A stretch of DNA of 64,000 nt, taken from the NCBI RefSeq assembly GCF_024346055.1, contig NZ_JAGQCH010000006.1, positions 102,864 through 166,863 on the forward strand, in the 5' to 3' direction. The notes under the pieces are model-generated. The model worked only from the letters and a program-made list of their open reading frames with translations, made no database searches and was not told the origin of the DNA. How positions within the stretch are numbered: the stretch's first letter is position 1; the number at the start of each line of letters is the position of its first letter. Source of the DNA: Cyanobium sp. Cruz CV13-4-11 (lineage in GTDB: Bacteria; Cyanobacteriota; Cyanobacteriia; PCC-6307; Cyanobiaceae). Position numbers and translations under genes: made by a program. Below, piece after piece: positions 53,350-61,657 of the stretch.

Positions 53350-54030
53350 TCAGCGAGGCCCCGGGCGCAGGGATTCGATCAGCTGCTCAGCCAGCCGCTG
53401 CAGGGGATGGCCTCCGGCCGGAGCTGTTCGAAAGCAGTCCTGCTGCAACAGGCTGGCCTGGGAGAGCTGGCTGACCTCGGGGGTGGGGACAGACGGCCTG
53501 TAGCGCAACAGCCAGATCCGATCGAAGTCGTCGTCGTCAATCCGGGGCATCTGCGTCCAGCCCAGCCCGCGCGCCAGCAGCGGCAGGCGCCGATGCTCCC
53601 AGGCCACCACCAGCACACCGCCGCTCAGCGCGGGATCGGCGAGCAACTGGCGGCCGATCTGCTCGGAGCGATGGTCGGCCTCTGGATACAGACGAATGTC
53701 GACCCCTGTGGCCACGGCCAGGGGAACCAAGGTCTGATAGCTGCGGGCGTTCTTGCCAGTGGCGTGATCAAAGCCGTAACTGGCCAGATGCAACCGCCTC
53801 TGCGGCACAAGGCAGGCGGGCAACAGGTGACTGAGGCGCAGGGCCTGCAGAAGTCCCGTCTCTGAGAGGTTGAAGTTGTTCCTGCCCTCCACGGGGACAT
53901 CCTTGTGCCCATGGCGTACCAGCACCACAAGCTCGGGGGCGGCCGCCGCCGCCGGGGGCAGCACAGTGGCAGCGGCCAGTCCGGCATGCAACACCAGCTG
54001 CATCGCCGCTGAGGTCACAGCGCCGTCCAT
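53350..54030 (-). CDS. histidine-phosphatase superfamily protein, exported
   Basis: A 226-residue protein whose ATG overlaps the PAP2 stop. It begins with a hydrophobic leader (LVLHAGLAAATVLPPAAAAA) and then the family signature LVVLVRHGHKDVPVEGRNNF (R-H-G) with a second His in VVAWEHRRLPLLARGLG. It probably removes phosphate outside the cytoplasm. The start could be at 54003 if the first 9 residues are not used. It is co-transcribed with the PAP2 phosphatase. Confidence 0.75.
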   Translation of the reverse strand: MDGAVTSAAMQLVLHAGLAAATVLPPAAAAAPELVVLVRHGHKDVPVEGRNNFNLSETGLLQALRLSHLLPACLVPQRRLHLASYGFDHATGKNARSYQTLVPLAVATGVDIRLYPEADHRSEQIGRQLLADPALSGGVLVVAWEHRRLPLLARGLGWTQMPRIDDDDFDRIWLLRYRPSVPTPEVSQLSQASLLQQDCFRTAPAGGHPLQRLAEQLIESLRPGPR

Positions 54031-54776
54031 CAATCGCTCAGCAGGGGGAGCCCGGCCGGAGGCGGCACCAGCAAACGGCTGCGCTCTCCGGCTACCTGCT
54101 GCTTGAACGTGCGCCACTGGGGGGAAGCGATCACCTCCTGGCTGATCGCCTCGGCGAGGCGCTGGCTGGCCAGCACATCACTGGGGTAGTGCAGGGCGCA
54201 ATAGGCACGCACGTAGCCCCCCTGAAGGCCCACCGGCAGCAGCCGCTCCCGGCGCTCCGGCAGCAGGTCGGCCAGCAGCAGGGACGCGGTGGCAAACCAG
54301 GTGGCGTGGCCGCTGGGGAACGACCAGGAGCCCTCCAGGGGCAGGCAGGGCTTCAGATCGGGGTGATTCACGAAGGGGCGTGGCCGGGCCACCGCATCCT
54401 TGAGCTGATCCTTGAGCCCATCGGCCCGCTTGAGAAAGGCCGGCAGTCCCGCGTAGAGGCTGGGCGATGTCCTGGCCAGGTCGGCGCCCACGGCTGCATC
54501 GAAGACGCTGAGATTGCGGTTCAAGAAGCGCCAGCTGTGCACGATCCCGGCCGGCGTGCGGCTGCGCTGGTTCCAGCGCAGAATGGCCAGATCATCGCGT
54601 TCCTGGCGGCTTCCCGGGGCCGGTGGCTGGCCGATCACGGCGCGGTAGGCGGCCGGCTGGAGCACCAGGCCCGCCGCCGGGTCAGCCGGCTGGGCCCGAG
54701 CCGGCATCCCCGGCAGCAGCCAGCCAGGCAGCAGCAGCAGGCCCGACAGGCAAAGTCCCAGACGCTGGCTGCTCAT
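54030..54776 (-). CDS. PAP2-family acid phosphatase, exported
   Basis: A 248-residue class A-type acid phosphatase from the ATG at 54776. It has a signal peptide (MSSQRLGLCLSGLLLLPGWL ... ARAQ) and the three PAP2 motifs: KDAVARPRPF (K-x6-R-P), SWSFPSGHATWFATASLLL (PSGH) and YCALHYPSDVLASQRL (S/A-R-x5-H-x3-D, here ending HYPSD). It pairs with the histidine phosphatase downstream, indicating periplasmic release of phosphate. Confidence 0.85.
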   Translation of the reverse strand: MSSQRLGLCLSGLLLLPGWLLPGMPARAQPADPAAGLVLQPAAYRAVIGQPPAPGSRQERDDLAILRWNQRSRTPAGIVHSWRFLNRNLSVFDAAVGADLARTSPSLYAGLPAFLKRADGLKDQLKDAVARPRPFVNHPDLKPCLPLEGSWSFPSGHATWFATASLLLADLLPERRERLLPVGLQGGYVRAYCALHYPSDVLASQRLAEAISQEVIASPQWRTFKQQVAGERSRLLVPPPAGLPLLSD

Positions 54777-54837
54777 GGGTTGGGGCCGCTGTTGTGTCTC
54801 AGCACCGTAGGGGCGTCCCGGGGAAGGATCCATTCAG

Positions 54838-55215
54838 ATCAATGCCCGGTGAGCAAAGGCCACAGGCAACGCTTTGAGCCCACGCAGCTCCAGGTTGCCC
54901 TGATACCTCAGCCGCCCCCAGGCAGACGTGGGGTCCATGGCCGAACGCCAGGTGGACGTCGAAATGGCGGCGCACGTCGAGTTGGTCGGGATCCGGGATC
55001 CGGGAACCGGGAACCGGGCCGGGTCACGAATCGCCATCAATCTCTGCCTGGACCAGCAGGCTCAACAGATCGTCGCCGGGTGGCGCCCGGCGCATCTTGA
55101 ATTCCGCGCCAAAGAATGCGGTCAGCTCGTGGGTGCTCTGCAACGCCCGCTGGTACTGCTCAGCGCTCACGGCGGAGGGATCGGTGGCGAAGATCGCGGA
55201 GAAATCGTCGGACGA
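54838..55215 (-). pseudogene. cytochrome P450 relic
   Basis: Pieces of a P450 in different minus-strand frames. Around 55060-55215: TDPSAVSAEQYQRALQST and LTAFFGAEFKMRRAPPGDDL, the region before the I helix. Around 54912-54990: DPDQLDVRRHFDVHLAFGHG and PHVCLG, the heme-binding loop with its Cys. Around 54840-54905: RYQGNLELRGLKALPVAF, the C-terminal helix in a third frame. The I helix and E-x-x-R segment between them are deleted. It cannot be functional. Confidence 0.75.
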
Positions 55216-55337
55216 TGTTCTTCTCTCCCTCTGGCATGTGGCTGTACTTCTTCAGGTTATTGGTCATGCGGTTCTACGGTTGGCGGATGAACTGCAAACC
55301 GCTCAACCGCTTGTCAGTTCGATCGACATGTTGGGCA

Positions 55338-55690
55338 TCACCGGACAATGTCTGGAGTATCCAGATTCTTCGTGACGATGACACGGTTTCCACCTTTCCC
55401 GTCATCGCCAACAGCAACGGGCACGCCGTCGATCTTGAAATCAGATTCAAGGAGCAAGAATCCCATGCGATGGTGGAAGGCAACCGAGTCGCGATTGGCC
55501 GGAGCGGTCACACCATGCACTGTGCGACAGCCAAGCGAAGCGGCCGTGCCAAAGAAATGCCCATAGAGGAGCCATCCGACCCCCTCTCCACGTCGTGCCG
55601 GATGCACATCGAGACCATGGACATAGGCCTGGTCGGGATAGGTCTTCGAAACGAACCCGATGAGGAGCGCGACGATCTGACGATCTGACG
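55338..55690 (-). pseudogene. GNAT acetyltransferase, N-terminally truncated
   Basis: In one frame the minus strand reads QIVALLIGFVSKTYPDQAYV, then LDVHPARRGEGVGWLLYGHF (the R-x-x-G-x-G/A acetyl-CoA loop), GVTAPANRDSVAFHHRMGFL and a terminal beta strand to the stop at 55338. Upstream in the same frame a stop cuts it off, and the first ~40 residues of the fold are missing. A GATCGTCA-type tandem repeat lies at the break (55676-55695). Confidence 0.6.
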
Positions 55691-55774
55691 ATCAACGATG
55701 GCGGTGAAGGGGCTTTTGAAACCACCGGCGTCACCCACTGGTGGCGCAATGAAACCCGCGAACCGGTGCGGGCC

Positions 55775-57067
55775 CTAAATGACCGTGCCATCGGCCACGG
55801 TTGTGTTCTTCTCGATCACCACAATACCGCTGCGAATGGTGACTCCCAGTTCACTGCGGTCAGCCTCCTGTACCCGGTCCTTGTTGATCACCTGCACGTT
55901 GGCGCCGATGCGCACATTTTTGTCAAGAATCGCTCGCTTCACCACTGATTCTGCCCCAATCCCGAGCGGCACGCCACCACGGGAGCGCACCAGAGCGCGC
56001 TCAGCCTCCGATTCATAAGCATCGGCCCCCATCACCAGCGTGTCCTCCAGGACGGCGCCCTCCTCCACCCGCAGGCGCAGGCCCAGCACGCAGTGCTCAA
56101 TCACGCATCGATCGAGCAGGCATCCCTCGCTGAGCACAGAACGGTGCAGGCGCGAATCACGGATCTGGCTGGGCGGCAGATAGCGCGACCGGGTATAGAT
56201 CGGGGCCTGCTCGTCGTAAAAGCTGAAGGCGGGCTGCTCATCGGCCAGGGCAAGGTTCGCGTCATAGAAGGCCTTGATGGTGCCGATGTCTTCCCAGTAC
56301 GCATCGAACAGATAGCTCTGCAGCGGCAGGTCACTGGCCAGGGCGGCCGGAATGATGTCCTGGCCGAAGTCGGTGGCCTGCGGGTGACTGGCGAGCAGGT
56401 TGAACAGGATGTCCCGCTCGAACACATAGATGCCCATCGAGGCCAGAAACGGGCGGCGCTCCGCTTCGCTGGCCGAAAGGCCCAGGGCCCCGGTGTCGAC
56501 CCGCATCGCCTCGAGGGCTTCGCCCCTGGGCTTCTCGCGGAACTCTCGGATCCGCCCTTCGGCATCGGTGCGCATCAAGCCAAACCCTTCGGCGGCCGCG
56601 CTGTCCACCGGCAAGGCCGCCATCGTCACCGCTGCCCCGCTAGCCCGATGGGCCGCCACGAAGGCCGCGTAATCCATCCGGTAGAGCTGATCACCCGAGA
56701 GGATCAGCACCTGATCCACATCCCAGGCCTCGAACAACTCGCGGTATTGGCGTACCGCATCGGCGGTGCCCTCGAACCAGCTCGGGCTGTCGAGGGTCTG
56801 CTGGGCCGCCAGCACCTCCACGAAGCCGCTGCTGAAACCGGAGGAGAGGTTGTAGGTGAGGCTGAGGTGGCGGTTGAGCGATTGACTGTTGAACTGGGTG
56901 AGGGCGTAGATCTTGAGAATGCCGGAGTTGATGCAGTTGCTGATCGGGATGTCGATCAGTCGGTATTTGCCGCCCAGCGGCACCGCCGGTTTGGCCCGGG
57001 TGAGGGTGAGGGGCTGCAGGCGGGTGCCGGCACCGCCGCCGAGGATGATCGCCAGAACCCGATTCAT
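55775..57067 (-). CDS. glgC: glucose-1-phosphate adenylyltransferase
   Basis: A 430-residue enzyme making ADP-glucose for glycogen, the regulated step of carbon storage. Landmarks: [40 protein letters not shown], the Glu/Asp-rich [35 protein letters not shown] and [18 protein letters not shown], then the left-handed beta helix to the final VADGTVI. The ATG at 57067 overlaps the preceding small gene by four bases, so they are co-translated. Confidence 0.96.
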   Translation of the reverse strand: MNRVLAIILGGGAGTRLQPLTLTRAKPAVPLGGKYRLIDIPISNCINSGILKIYALTQFNSQSLNRHLSLTYNLSSGFSSGFVEVLAAQQTLDSPSWFEGTADAVRQYRELFEAWDVDQVLILSGDQLYRMDYAAFVAAHRASGAAVTMAALPVDSAAAEGFGLMRTDAEGRIREFREKPRGEALEAMRVDTGALGLSASEAERRPFLASMGIYVFERDILFNLLASHPQATDFGQDIIPAALASDLPLQSYLFDAYWEDIGTIKAFYDANLALADEQPAFSFYDEQAPIYTRSRYLPPSQIRDSRLHRSVLSEGCLLDRCVIEHCVLGLRLRVEEGAVLEDTLVMGADAYESEAERALVRSRGGVPLGIGAESVVKRAILDKNVRIGANVQVINKDRVQEADRSELGVTIRSGIVVIEKNTTVADGTVI

Positions 57068-57291
57068 GCGGTGAGTTCCCGCTTGAGGTGGAAGTAGAGC
57101 TGTTTGGGATCCTTGTACTGCCGAGGTAGGCAGTGATGCAGCGTCTCCAGGCGGTGCCAGCAGACGCTCCGCTGGATCTGCTTGATGGTTTTCTCTTCCC
57201 GGACCAGGATCCGCAAGGCCTTGCAGTACATGGGATAGCGGGCTTCGAGTTCGCCGATCGTGAGGGAGGTGGTGAAGGTTGCCTGGCTCAT
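57064..57291 (-). CDS. small conserved-type protein preceding glgC
   Basis: A 75-residue protein from the ATG at 57291: [20 protein letters not shown], then [20 protein letters not shown] and [20 protein letters not shown]. It overlaps the glgC start by four bases and may be coupled to it. I do not recognise a named family. A clear degenerate paralogue lies at 61384-61560. Confidence 0.6.
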   Translation of the reverse strand: MSQATFTTSLTIGELEARYPMYCKALRILVREEKTIKQIQRSVCWHRLETLHHCLPRQYKDPKQLYFHLKRELTA

Positions 57292-57345
57292 GGCAGCAAC
57301 GTTTCGGACGCGCCGCATCCTTGATCAGCCGCCCGCTCGGGCGAA

Positions 57346-57361
57346 GCCCCCGCTTGGGGGC
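57346..57361 (-). repeat. GC hairpin, copy 1
   Basis: GCCCCC-AAGC-GGGGGC on the minus strand, a perfect six-pair stem. It lies 10 bases after the mutarotase stop and is centred about 62 bases before the 57291 start codon. It is one of four similar hairpins at matching distances before minus-strand starts. Confidence 0.8.
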
Positions 57362-57370
57362 AATCGATCC

Positions 57371-58234
57371 TCAGGCACGCTGGCTCGCCGTGAAGGCATA
57401 GCGGGTGTGGAGCCTCGTGCTGGCGCCGGGGCGCAGCTCGAGTTTGCGGTCGCCGCTCAGCAGGGCTTGTCGCGGTGCGCTCCAGGGTTCGATGCACACC
57501 ATCGCCCGCGGTGGCTCCGTCCAGAGCACCACCAGGTCAAGGGGGTGGCTCAGCTGCAGTTCGAGGCTGGTTCCGGCGGCTCCATCCACCAGCCGCACCG
57601 CACCCGTGGGCCGCACCAGCAGGTCGATACCGCTGGCCAGCCTCTCCATCTGAACCGCCGTGGACGCGTCCTCCATGGTGAGGTGGTTGAGGCACTGGGC
57701 CGGCAACCCCTCGAAGCGCACGCTCTCCAGGCTGGAGAGGTTGAAGTAGGGGTGCAAGCCAAAGCTGAAGGGCATCGTCTCGCTGCCGCGGTTTTCCACG
57801 GTGGTGCTGATCTCCAGCGCCCCGGGTGCCAGCCGCACCTCCATGCTGAGCAGGAAACTGAACGGGTAGGACTTCAACGTCTCCTCCGTGTCGGCCAACT
57901 GCAGCTGCACGCCAGCTCCATCCGCCAGGGCTTCCAGGCGCCAGGGCAGCTGGCGCGCAAAGCCGTGCTGGCCGAGGTTGAACACACCCTGGGGCAGTGG
58001 CAGCCGGTTGTCCGGCAGGCCTCCGGTGATCGGGAACAGCACCGGGAAGCCTCCCCGCACCGATTGGGCTGGATCGAGGAAGCGCTCGAGATCGAGGTAA
58101 ACAATCTCGTGGCCAGCGCAACGCCAGCCGCTGATCAACCCACCACGTTCGGGCACAACCCGCAGCAGATCACCGCTGACGGGATCGCTGAACTCCCAGT
58201 GGGGATAGGGAGTGTCACGTTGAATCAGGGTCAT
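57371..58234 (-). CDS. aldose 1-epimerase (galactose mutarotase) family protein
   Basis: A 287-residue sugar-mutarotase-fold enzyme from the ATG at 58234 (MTLIQRDTPYPHWEFSDPVS). Catalytic-site segments: RGGFPVLFPITGGLPDNRL, FARQLPWRLEAL, the His in FGLHPYFNLSSLE, and VVLWTEPPRAMVCIEPW with the conserved Glu. Cyanobacterial members are thought to act on glucose 6-phosphate or similar phosphosugars. It lies upstream of the glgC pair on the same strand. Confidence 0.85.
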   Translation of the reverse strand: MTLIQRDTPYPHWEFSDPVSGDLLRVVPERGGLISGWRCAGHEIVYLDLERFLDPAQSVRGGFPVLFPITGGLPDNRLPLPQGVFNLGQHGFARQLPWRLEALADGAGVQLQLADTEETLKSYPFSFLLSMEVRLAPGALEISTTVENRGSETMPFSFGLHPYFNLSSLESVRFEGLPAQCLNHLTMEDASTAVQMERLASGIDLLVRPTGAVRLVDGAAGTSLELQLSHPLDLVVLWTEPPRAMVCIEPWSAPRQALLSGDRKLELRPGASTRLHTRYAFTASQRA

Positions 58235-58292
58235 GAAAGGGCCTTCCGGGCCGACATCTCCATCAATCTGCTGCAACGGGCCTGGAAGGGAT

Positions 58293-58308
58293 GCCCCCAA
58301 GCGGGAAC
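58293..58308 (-). repeat. GC hairpin, copy 2 (imperfect)
   Basis: GTTCCC-GCTT-GGGGGC on the minus strand, a weaker stem. It sits 12 bases past the response-regulator stop and is centred about 66 bases before the mutarotase ATG. Confidence 0.55.
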
Positions 58309-58319
58309 AGTGGCTCCGC

Positions 58320-59015
58320 TCAGATCTGAACCATGCCGCAGCGCATTCCCTTCAGAACGGCCTGCAGCCGGTTGTGCACGTTGAGAGTTTGCAGGAGCCG
58401 CTTGGTGTAAGTGTGGGCGGTTTCATCACTCACCACAAGACGCTTGGCGATCTCCCGGTCGCTGAGGCCACTGGCCAGCAGGTCGAGAACTTCATATTCG
58501 CGGGGAGTGAGCCTGGGACAGCTCAGGTAGGGCAGGATGCCCGTCCGCAGCGAGGAGCTGCGGTAGGAGTGCCCGCCGAGCACGGCCATCACGGCGGCCT
58601 GCAGTGGCTGCTGATCGTCCACAAAGTCCGCCTCGGCCACAACGGCTTCCAGCCACGGTGCCTCGATGCACTCGGCAGGAATCACATCCCCCAGCGCCAG
58701 GATCACGGCGTGGAGCTTCGGATGACGCTGGCGGGCCTCACGCACCAGATCGAACCCGTTGCCGCTTTCCAGGTAATCGGTGCAGACGAGCAACTCGTAG
58801 GGATCGTCGGCTTCCGTCGCCAGATACCCGAGGCAGTCCTCCTGCTCGGTGACGGCGCAGGTGATCCGGGTATACCCCCCGAAGCTCCGGCACAGGGCCC
58901 GCAGCAGAAAGCGGCCTTTCGCCGCGATGGCAACTCGGCCAGGAATCACGATCGATTCCAGGCCTTCTTCATGGGTCCCCTTGTCGGCAGTGGCCAGGAA
59001 GGGCGTGAGATCCAT
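58320..59015 (-). CDS. response-regulator-like protein with LuxR-type HTH
   Basis: A 231-residue protein. The N-terminal part resembles a receiver domain (RVAIAAKGRFLLRALCRSFG, LLVCTDYLESGNGFDLVREA, LHAVILALGDV) but without a clear phospho-acceptor set. The C-terminal HTH is typical of NarL/LuxR regulators (LTPREYEVLDLLASGLSDRE, IAKRLVVSDETAHTYTKRLL). It is a likely regulator of the genes that follow it on the same strand (mutarotase, small protein, glgC), but this is inference from position. Confidence 0.8.
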   Translation of the reverse strand: MDLTPFLATADKGTHEEGLESIVIPGRVAIAAKGRFLLRALCRSFGGYTRITCAVTEQEDCLGYLATEADDPYELLVCTDYLESGNGFDLVREARQRHPKLHAVILALGDVIPAECIEAPWLEAVVAEADFVDDQQPLQAAVMAVLGGHSYRSSSLRTGILPYLSCPRLTPREYEVLDLLASGLSDREIAKRLVVSDETAHTYTKRLLQTLNVHNRLQAVLKGMRCGMVQI

Positions 59016-59102
59016 GCTCCGGCGGTTGCCTCTGGCTGGGAAGCGAAATGAGCCAGGTGCAACCCTAGGAGCGTAAGGGCCTGCTGTGGAGCCGATCCCG
59101 TC

Positions 59103-59321
59103 TCAGTCGTCGTAGACGCGGCAGTTGATGTCGGAGGGGTTGAGGTCACAGAACACCTCGAAGGGAGAGGGGGCCTCGGGCACCTCGGGATGGCGCTGCT
59201 GGAACTCCTCCAGTTCCTTGATCTGCTTCTCGATCTTGCTGGCGATCGCTTGCTCACCTTTGGCCTGGGCCTCGGTGAGGGCGGAGCGATAGGTCTGGAG
59301 CTGGTCTCCGATGGTGGCCAT
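59103..59321 (-). CDS. CP12-type protein (short form)
   Basis: A 72-residue protein from the ATG at 59321: MATIGDQLQTYRSALTEAQA, a helical middle, and a C-terminal half FEVFCDLNPSDINCRVYDD. The Cys-x8-Cys ending and final YDD match CP12, the disordered redox switch that binds GAPDH and phosphoribulokinase. The usual N-terminal Cys pair is missing, so it may bind only one partner or be a CP12-like variant. The ATG excludes a 31-codon upstream extension. Confidence 0.65.
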   Translation of the reverse strand: MATIGDQLQTYRSALTEAQAKGEQAIASKIEKQIKELEEFQQRHPEVPEAPSPFEVFCDLNPSDINCRVYDD

Positions 59322-59514
59322 AGCACACGGCCCCAGCGGGGCCCGAATTGGCCTGGTGAATGTAACCCTGCGGGCTCCCTGGTCGGGACACCCGACCCGC
59401 CGATCGCAGGGCAACGTCTGCCGTGATGTCAGTAATTATGCGCATTCTGCGGGGCTGCATCGTGTCGGCGTCCGTTGATCCGGCAGGGTGGTGCGGCCAC
59501 GCAGGATCGATTCC

Positions 59515-59904
59515 ATGGCCGATGCTCCCTATCTCGTTGCCCTGGCCCTGGTGGAGTTTGCGGGCAAGCGCGCGCTGCCGCTCACCGGTAAATCCCAGTC
59601 CGCAGCTGCTGCCGATGCCGTCGATCCCGGCGATGACGGTCGCACCCTGGCGCTGGAACTGCTGCTGCGCCTGTGGCAGCGCAGCGAGGAGGGCCCTCTG
59701 CAACAGGCCGCTGGGGAGGCCAGCCTGCTGCTGGTGGAACTGCCGATGGAGGTGATGAGCGAACAGCTGCCCCTGCTCAAGGCGAACTGGATCTCCGGCG
59801 GGGAGACGGCGGCGTTGCTCAGCAGCCTGGAGGGGCTGGCGATCAGGGCCTGGCGGATCACGATCGCGAAATATGAGCCGGTCAGTTTCATCGCCTGGCC
59901 CTGA
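59515..59904 (+). CDS. uncharacterised small protein
   Basis: A 129-residue protein from the ATG at 59515 (MADAPYLVALALVEFAGKRA). It is helical, with LALELLLRLWQRSEEGPLQQ and PMEVMSEQLPLLKANWISGG. I do not recognise it. A GTG nine codons upstream (59488) is possible. It lies alone, divergent from the CP12-type gene. Confidence 0.55.
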   Translation: MADAPYLVALALVEFAGKRALPLTGKSQSAAAADAVDPGDDGRTLALELLLRLWQRSEEGPLQQAAGEASLLLVELPMEVMSEQLPLLKANWISGGETAALLSSLEGLAIRAWRITIAKYEPVSFIAWP

Positions 59905-60135
59905 TCGCCGGTGGGCCATGCCCCCCATCTGGGGACAATCGCCGCCCGGGCTCGATTCGTCACCGCTGTACGCCCCACAGCCGCGTCGACATCTGGACCC
60001 ATGGCCTCACGGGGGCGGAGTAACGCGATTCGATCAACGCGGAAGACTTGCTGCTGCCAGCCGAGGTTGTGCTCCCCGGAGGGGGCTGACGCAGGAGAAC
60101 CGCGAGGGCGAGCAGGTTGTCCCAGTCGTTGGGGC

Positions 60136-60210
60136 TCAGACCCTGCCCGAGACGACCACCACGGCCTGCAACAAGGCTGCCAACACAAGCTCGCTCAGTG
60201 TCATCTCCAT
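60136..60210 (-). CDS. possible 24-residue hydrophobic peptide
   Basis: A minus-strand frame encodes MEMTLSELVLAALLQAVVVV with a basic end. It has no family. It is listed because the GC hairpin copy 3 is centred 66 bases before its ATG, the same distance seen for three other starts. Confidence 0.22.
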   Translation of the reverse strand: MEMTLSELVLAALLQAVVVVSGRV

Positions 60211-60267
60211 CGGCCTGATCGAATCCCTGCTCAGGCCACACGCTCTGCCGACAGCCCTGGCGACGGC

Positions 60268-60284
60268 GCCCCCCAAGCGGGGGC
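60268..60284 (-). repeat. GC hairpin, copy 3
   Basis: GCCCCCGCTTGGGGGGC on the minus strand, a stem of at least five pairs with a GCTT-type loop. It is centred about 66 bases before the ATG at 60210. Confidence 0.7.
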
Positions 60285-60382
60285 AAAGCCTCCCCGGATG
60301 GGGACTGGGCCTCTGGCACCCTGACCCAGCAGGCTGACCAGCGAACCGGTCCAGGCTGGACCCCCTTGCCCGCTCTGCCGCC

Positions 60383-60682
60383 ATGACCATCTACAAGGTC
60401 ACCCTCGTCAATGCCAACGAGGGACTGAACCGCAGCATCGACTGCGCCGATGACCAGTCGATCTTCGATGCGGCGGCGGATCAGGACATTGATCTGCCGG
60501 TGTCCTGCCGCGCTGGCTCCTGTTCGTCCTGCGCCGGCAAGTTAATCCGTGGCACAGTGAACCAGGAGGATCAGGCCTTCCTCGATGAAGACCAGATCGC
60601 GGCCGGGTTCGTGCTCACCTGCGTGGCCTTCCCCACATCGGATTGCACCATCGAAACCCATGCCGAGGAAGCCCTTTATTGA
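60383..60682 (+). CDS. petF: [2Fe-2S] plant-type ferredoxin
   Basis: A 99-residue soluble electron carrier accepting electrons from photosystem I and serving FNR and other reductases. The cluster ligands are in the normal spacing: [13 protein letters not shown] (C-x4-C-x2-C) and the fourth Cys in [13 protein letters not shown]. The usual YKVTLVN start and acidic end (EEALY) are present. Other ferredoxins may exist in the genome. Confidence 0.95.
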   Translation: MTIYKVTLVNANEGLNRSIDCADDQSIFDAAADQDIDLPVSCRAGSCSSCAGKLIRGTVNQEDQAFLDEDQIAAGFVLTCVAFPTSDCTIETHAEEALY

Positions 60683-60890
60683 CTGATGGCAGCGGGTCAG
60701 ATCGCTTCGTAGCCCAGGAGTTACTCAGCGGGAAGTTGAACGGTATGACTTACCCGCATGGCGTTGTTGCGCTCGGCCAGGCTGGATGGATGGCAGGCCT
60801 CAGCAGACAGGCGCCATCGGCTTCCCACTGACGCGTCAGCATCATCAGCTTTGAACATCCATCCCCTCTCGTGAGGCATCGTTTCTTGCC

Positions 60891-61061
60891 ATGGGGCGGG
60901 AGAGGGAAGAGCCTGAGCCGTTGGCCATGGCTGACGCCGTGCCGGAAGCTTTTCGTGTGGAGGTTGCCCCGTGCGGAGCGATCCCCCTGGATGGGTACGA
61001 TCCCGAGGCTGTGATCCGCACGGAGTCGTTCTGCATCCTGGCGAGACGGACGCTCAGCTGA
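60891..61061 (+). CDS. possible 56-residue protein
   Basis: A plus-strand frame of 56 residues, MGREREEPEPLAMADAVPEA then EVAPCGAIPLDGYDPEAVIR and FCILARRTLS. It shows ordinary codon use and the end resembles the end of a larger enzyme rather than random sequence, so it may be a C-terminal relic. Upstream in frame a stop at 60852-60854 leaves no larger protein. It overlaps the next, opposite gene by eight bases at the 3' end. Confidence 0.3.
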   Translation: MGREREEPEPLAMADAVPEAFRVEVAPCGAIPLDGYDPEAVIRTESFCILARRTLS

Positions 61062-61245
61062 TTGAGGGACAGGGTTCGCGATCCAGGCTGCCCTGGCGCA
61101 GGGCGGCCACATCCTGATCCACCTGGGCCAGACGCTCCATCACCAGTGCCAGGTCCAAGGCCGAGAGTTCGCCATCCATGCCCCATTTCATGCAGGTGCG
61201 GCCCAGGCAGCTGCTGGCGTTGATCGTGATTGTCGGGTTCGCCAT
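61054..61245 (-). CDS. small uncharacterised protein with two Cys
   Basis: A 63-residue protein from the ATG at 61245: MANPTITINASSCLGRTCMK, then MDGELSALDLALVMERLAQV. It resembles nothing I can name. A longer frame to 61437 is the decayed paralogue described separately, so the short start is preferred. GC hairpin copy 4 is centred 65 bases upstream. Confidence 0.5.
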   Translation of the reverse strand: MANPTITINASSCLGRTCMKWGMDGELSALDLALVMERLAQVDQDVAALRQGSLDREPCPSIS

Positions 61246-61302
61246 GGCGAACGTCCTTGCTTTGGATGGTTCCAGTGTCGGTCGCCTGAGCCTGGGTGTG
61301 AT

Positions 61303-61318
61303 GCCCCCAACAGGGGGC
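61303..61318 (-). repeat. GC hairpin, copy 4
   Basis: GCCCCC-TGTT-GGGGGC on the minus strand, a perfect six-pair stem, centred about 65 bases before the ATG at 61245. Confidence 0.8.
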
Positions 61319-61383
61319 AATCCCCGCCACCTGTTGAGGATCGTCGAGGGACCGTCAGGATCTCGCCAGCTCGTGAGACAGGA

Positions 61384-61560
61384 GCCATAGAGACAGACGG
61401 GATCGCGATACTGATCTGGTAGGCAGTGGTGCGGCATGTCCAGCCGCTGCCAGCAGACGGAGCGGCGGGCCTTGGTGGCTCTTTTGCCCTCCCGAGCGGG
61501 GATCCGCAGGGCTTAGCCATCGAGCGGATCGATCGCTTCCAGCTCACCCCCAGTCAAGGA
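61384..61560 (-). pseudogene. degenerate paralogue of the small gene before glgC
   Basis: The minus strand reads SLTGGELEAIDPLDG, a stop, then ALRIPAREGKRATKARRSVC and WQRLDMPHHCLPDQYRDP. These align with [34 protein letters not shown] and [20 protein letters not shown] of the gene at 57064-57291. The in-frame stop and substitutions show decay. Beyond it (61561-61657) I see no gene. Confidence 0.7.
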
Positions 61561-61657
61561 TGGGGCTGGATCTGCTGCCTTCGCCAGCGAACGTGCCTGC
61601 GATCAATCGCTCCTCCATGCAAGGTGCCGCCCATCAGCGCCCGTGGCCTTGCTTCCC

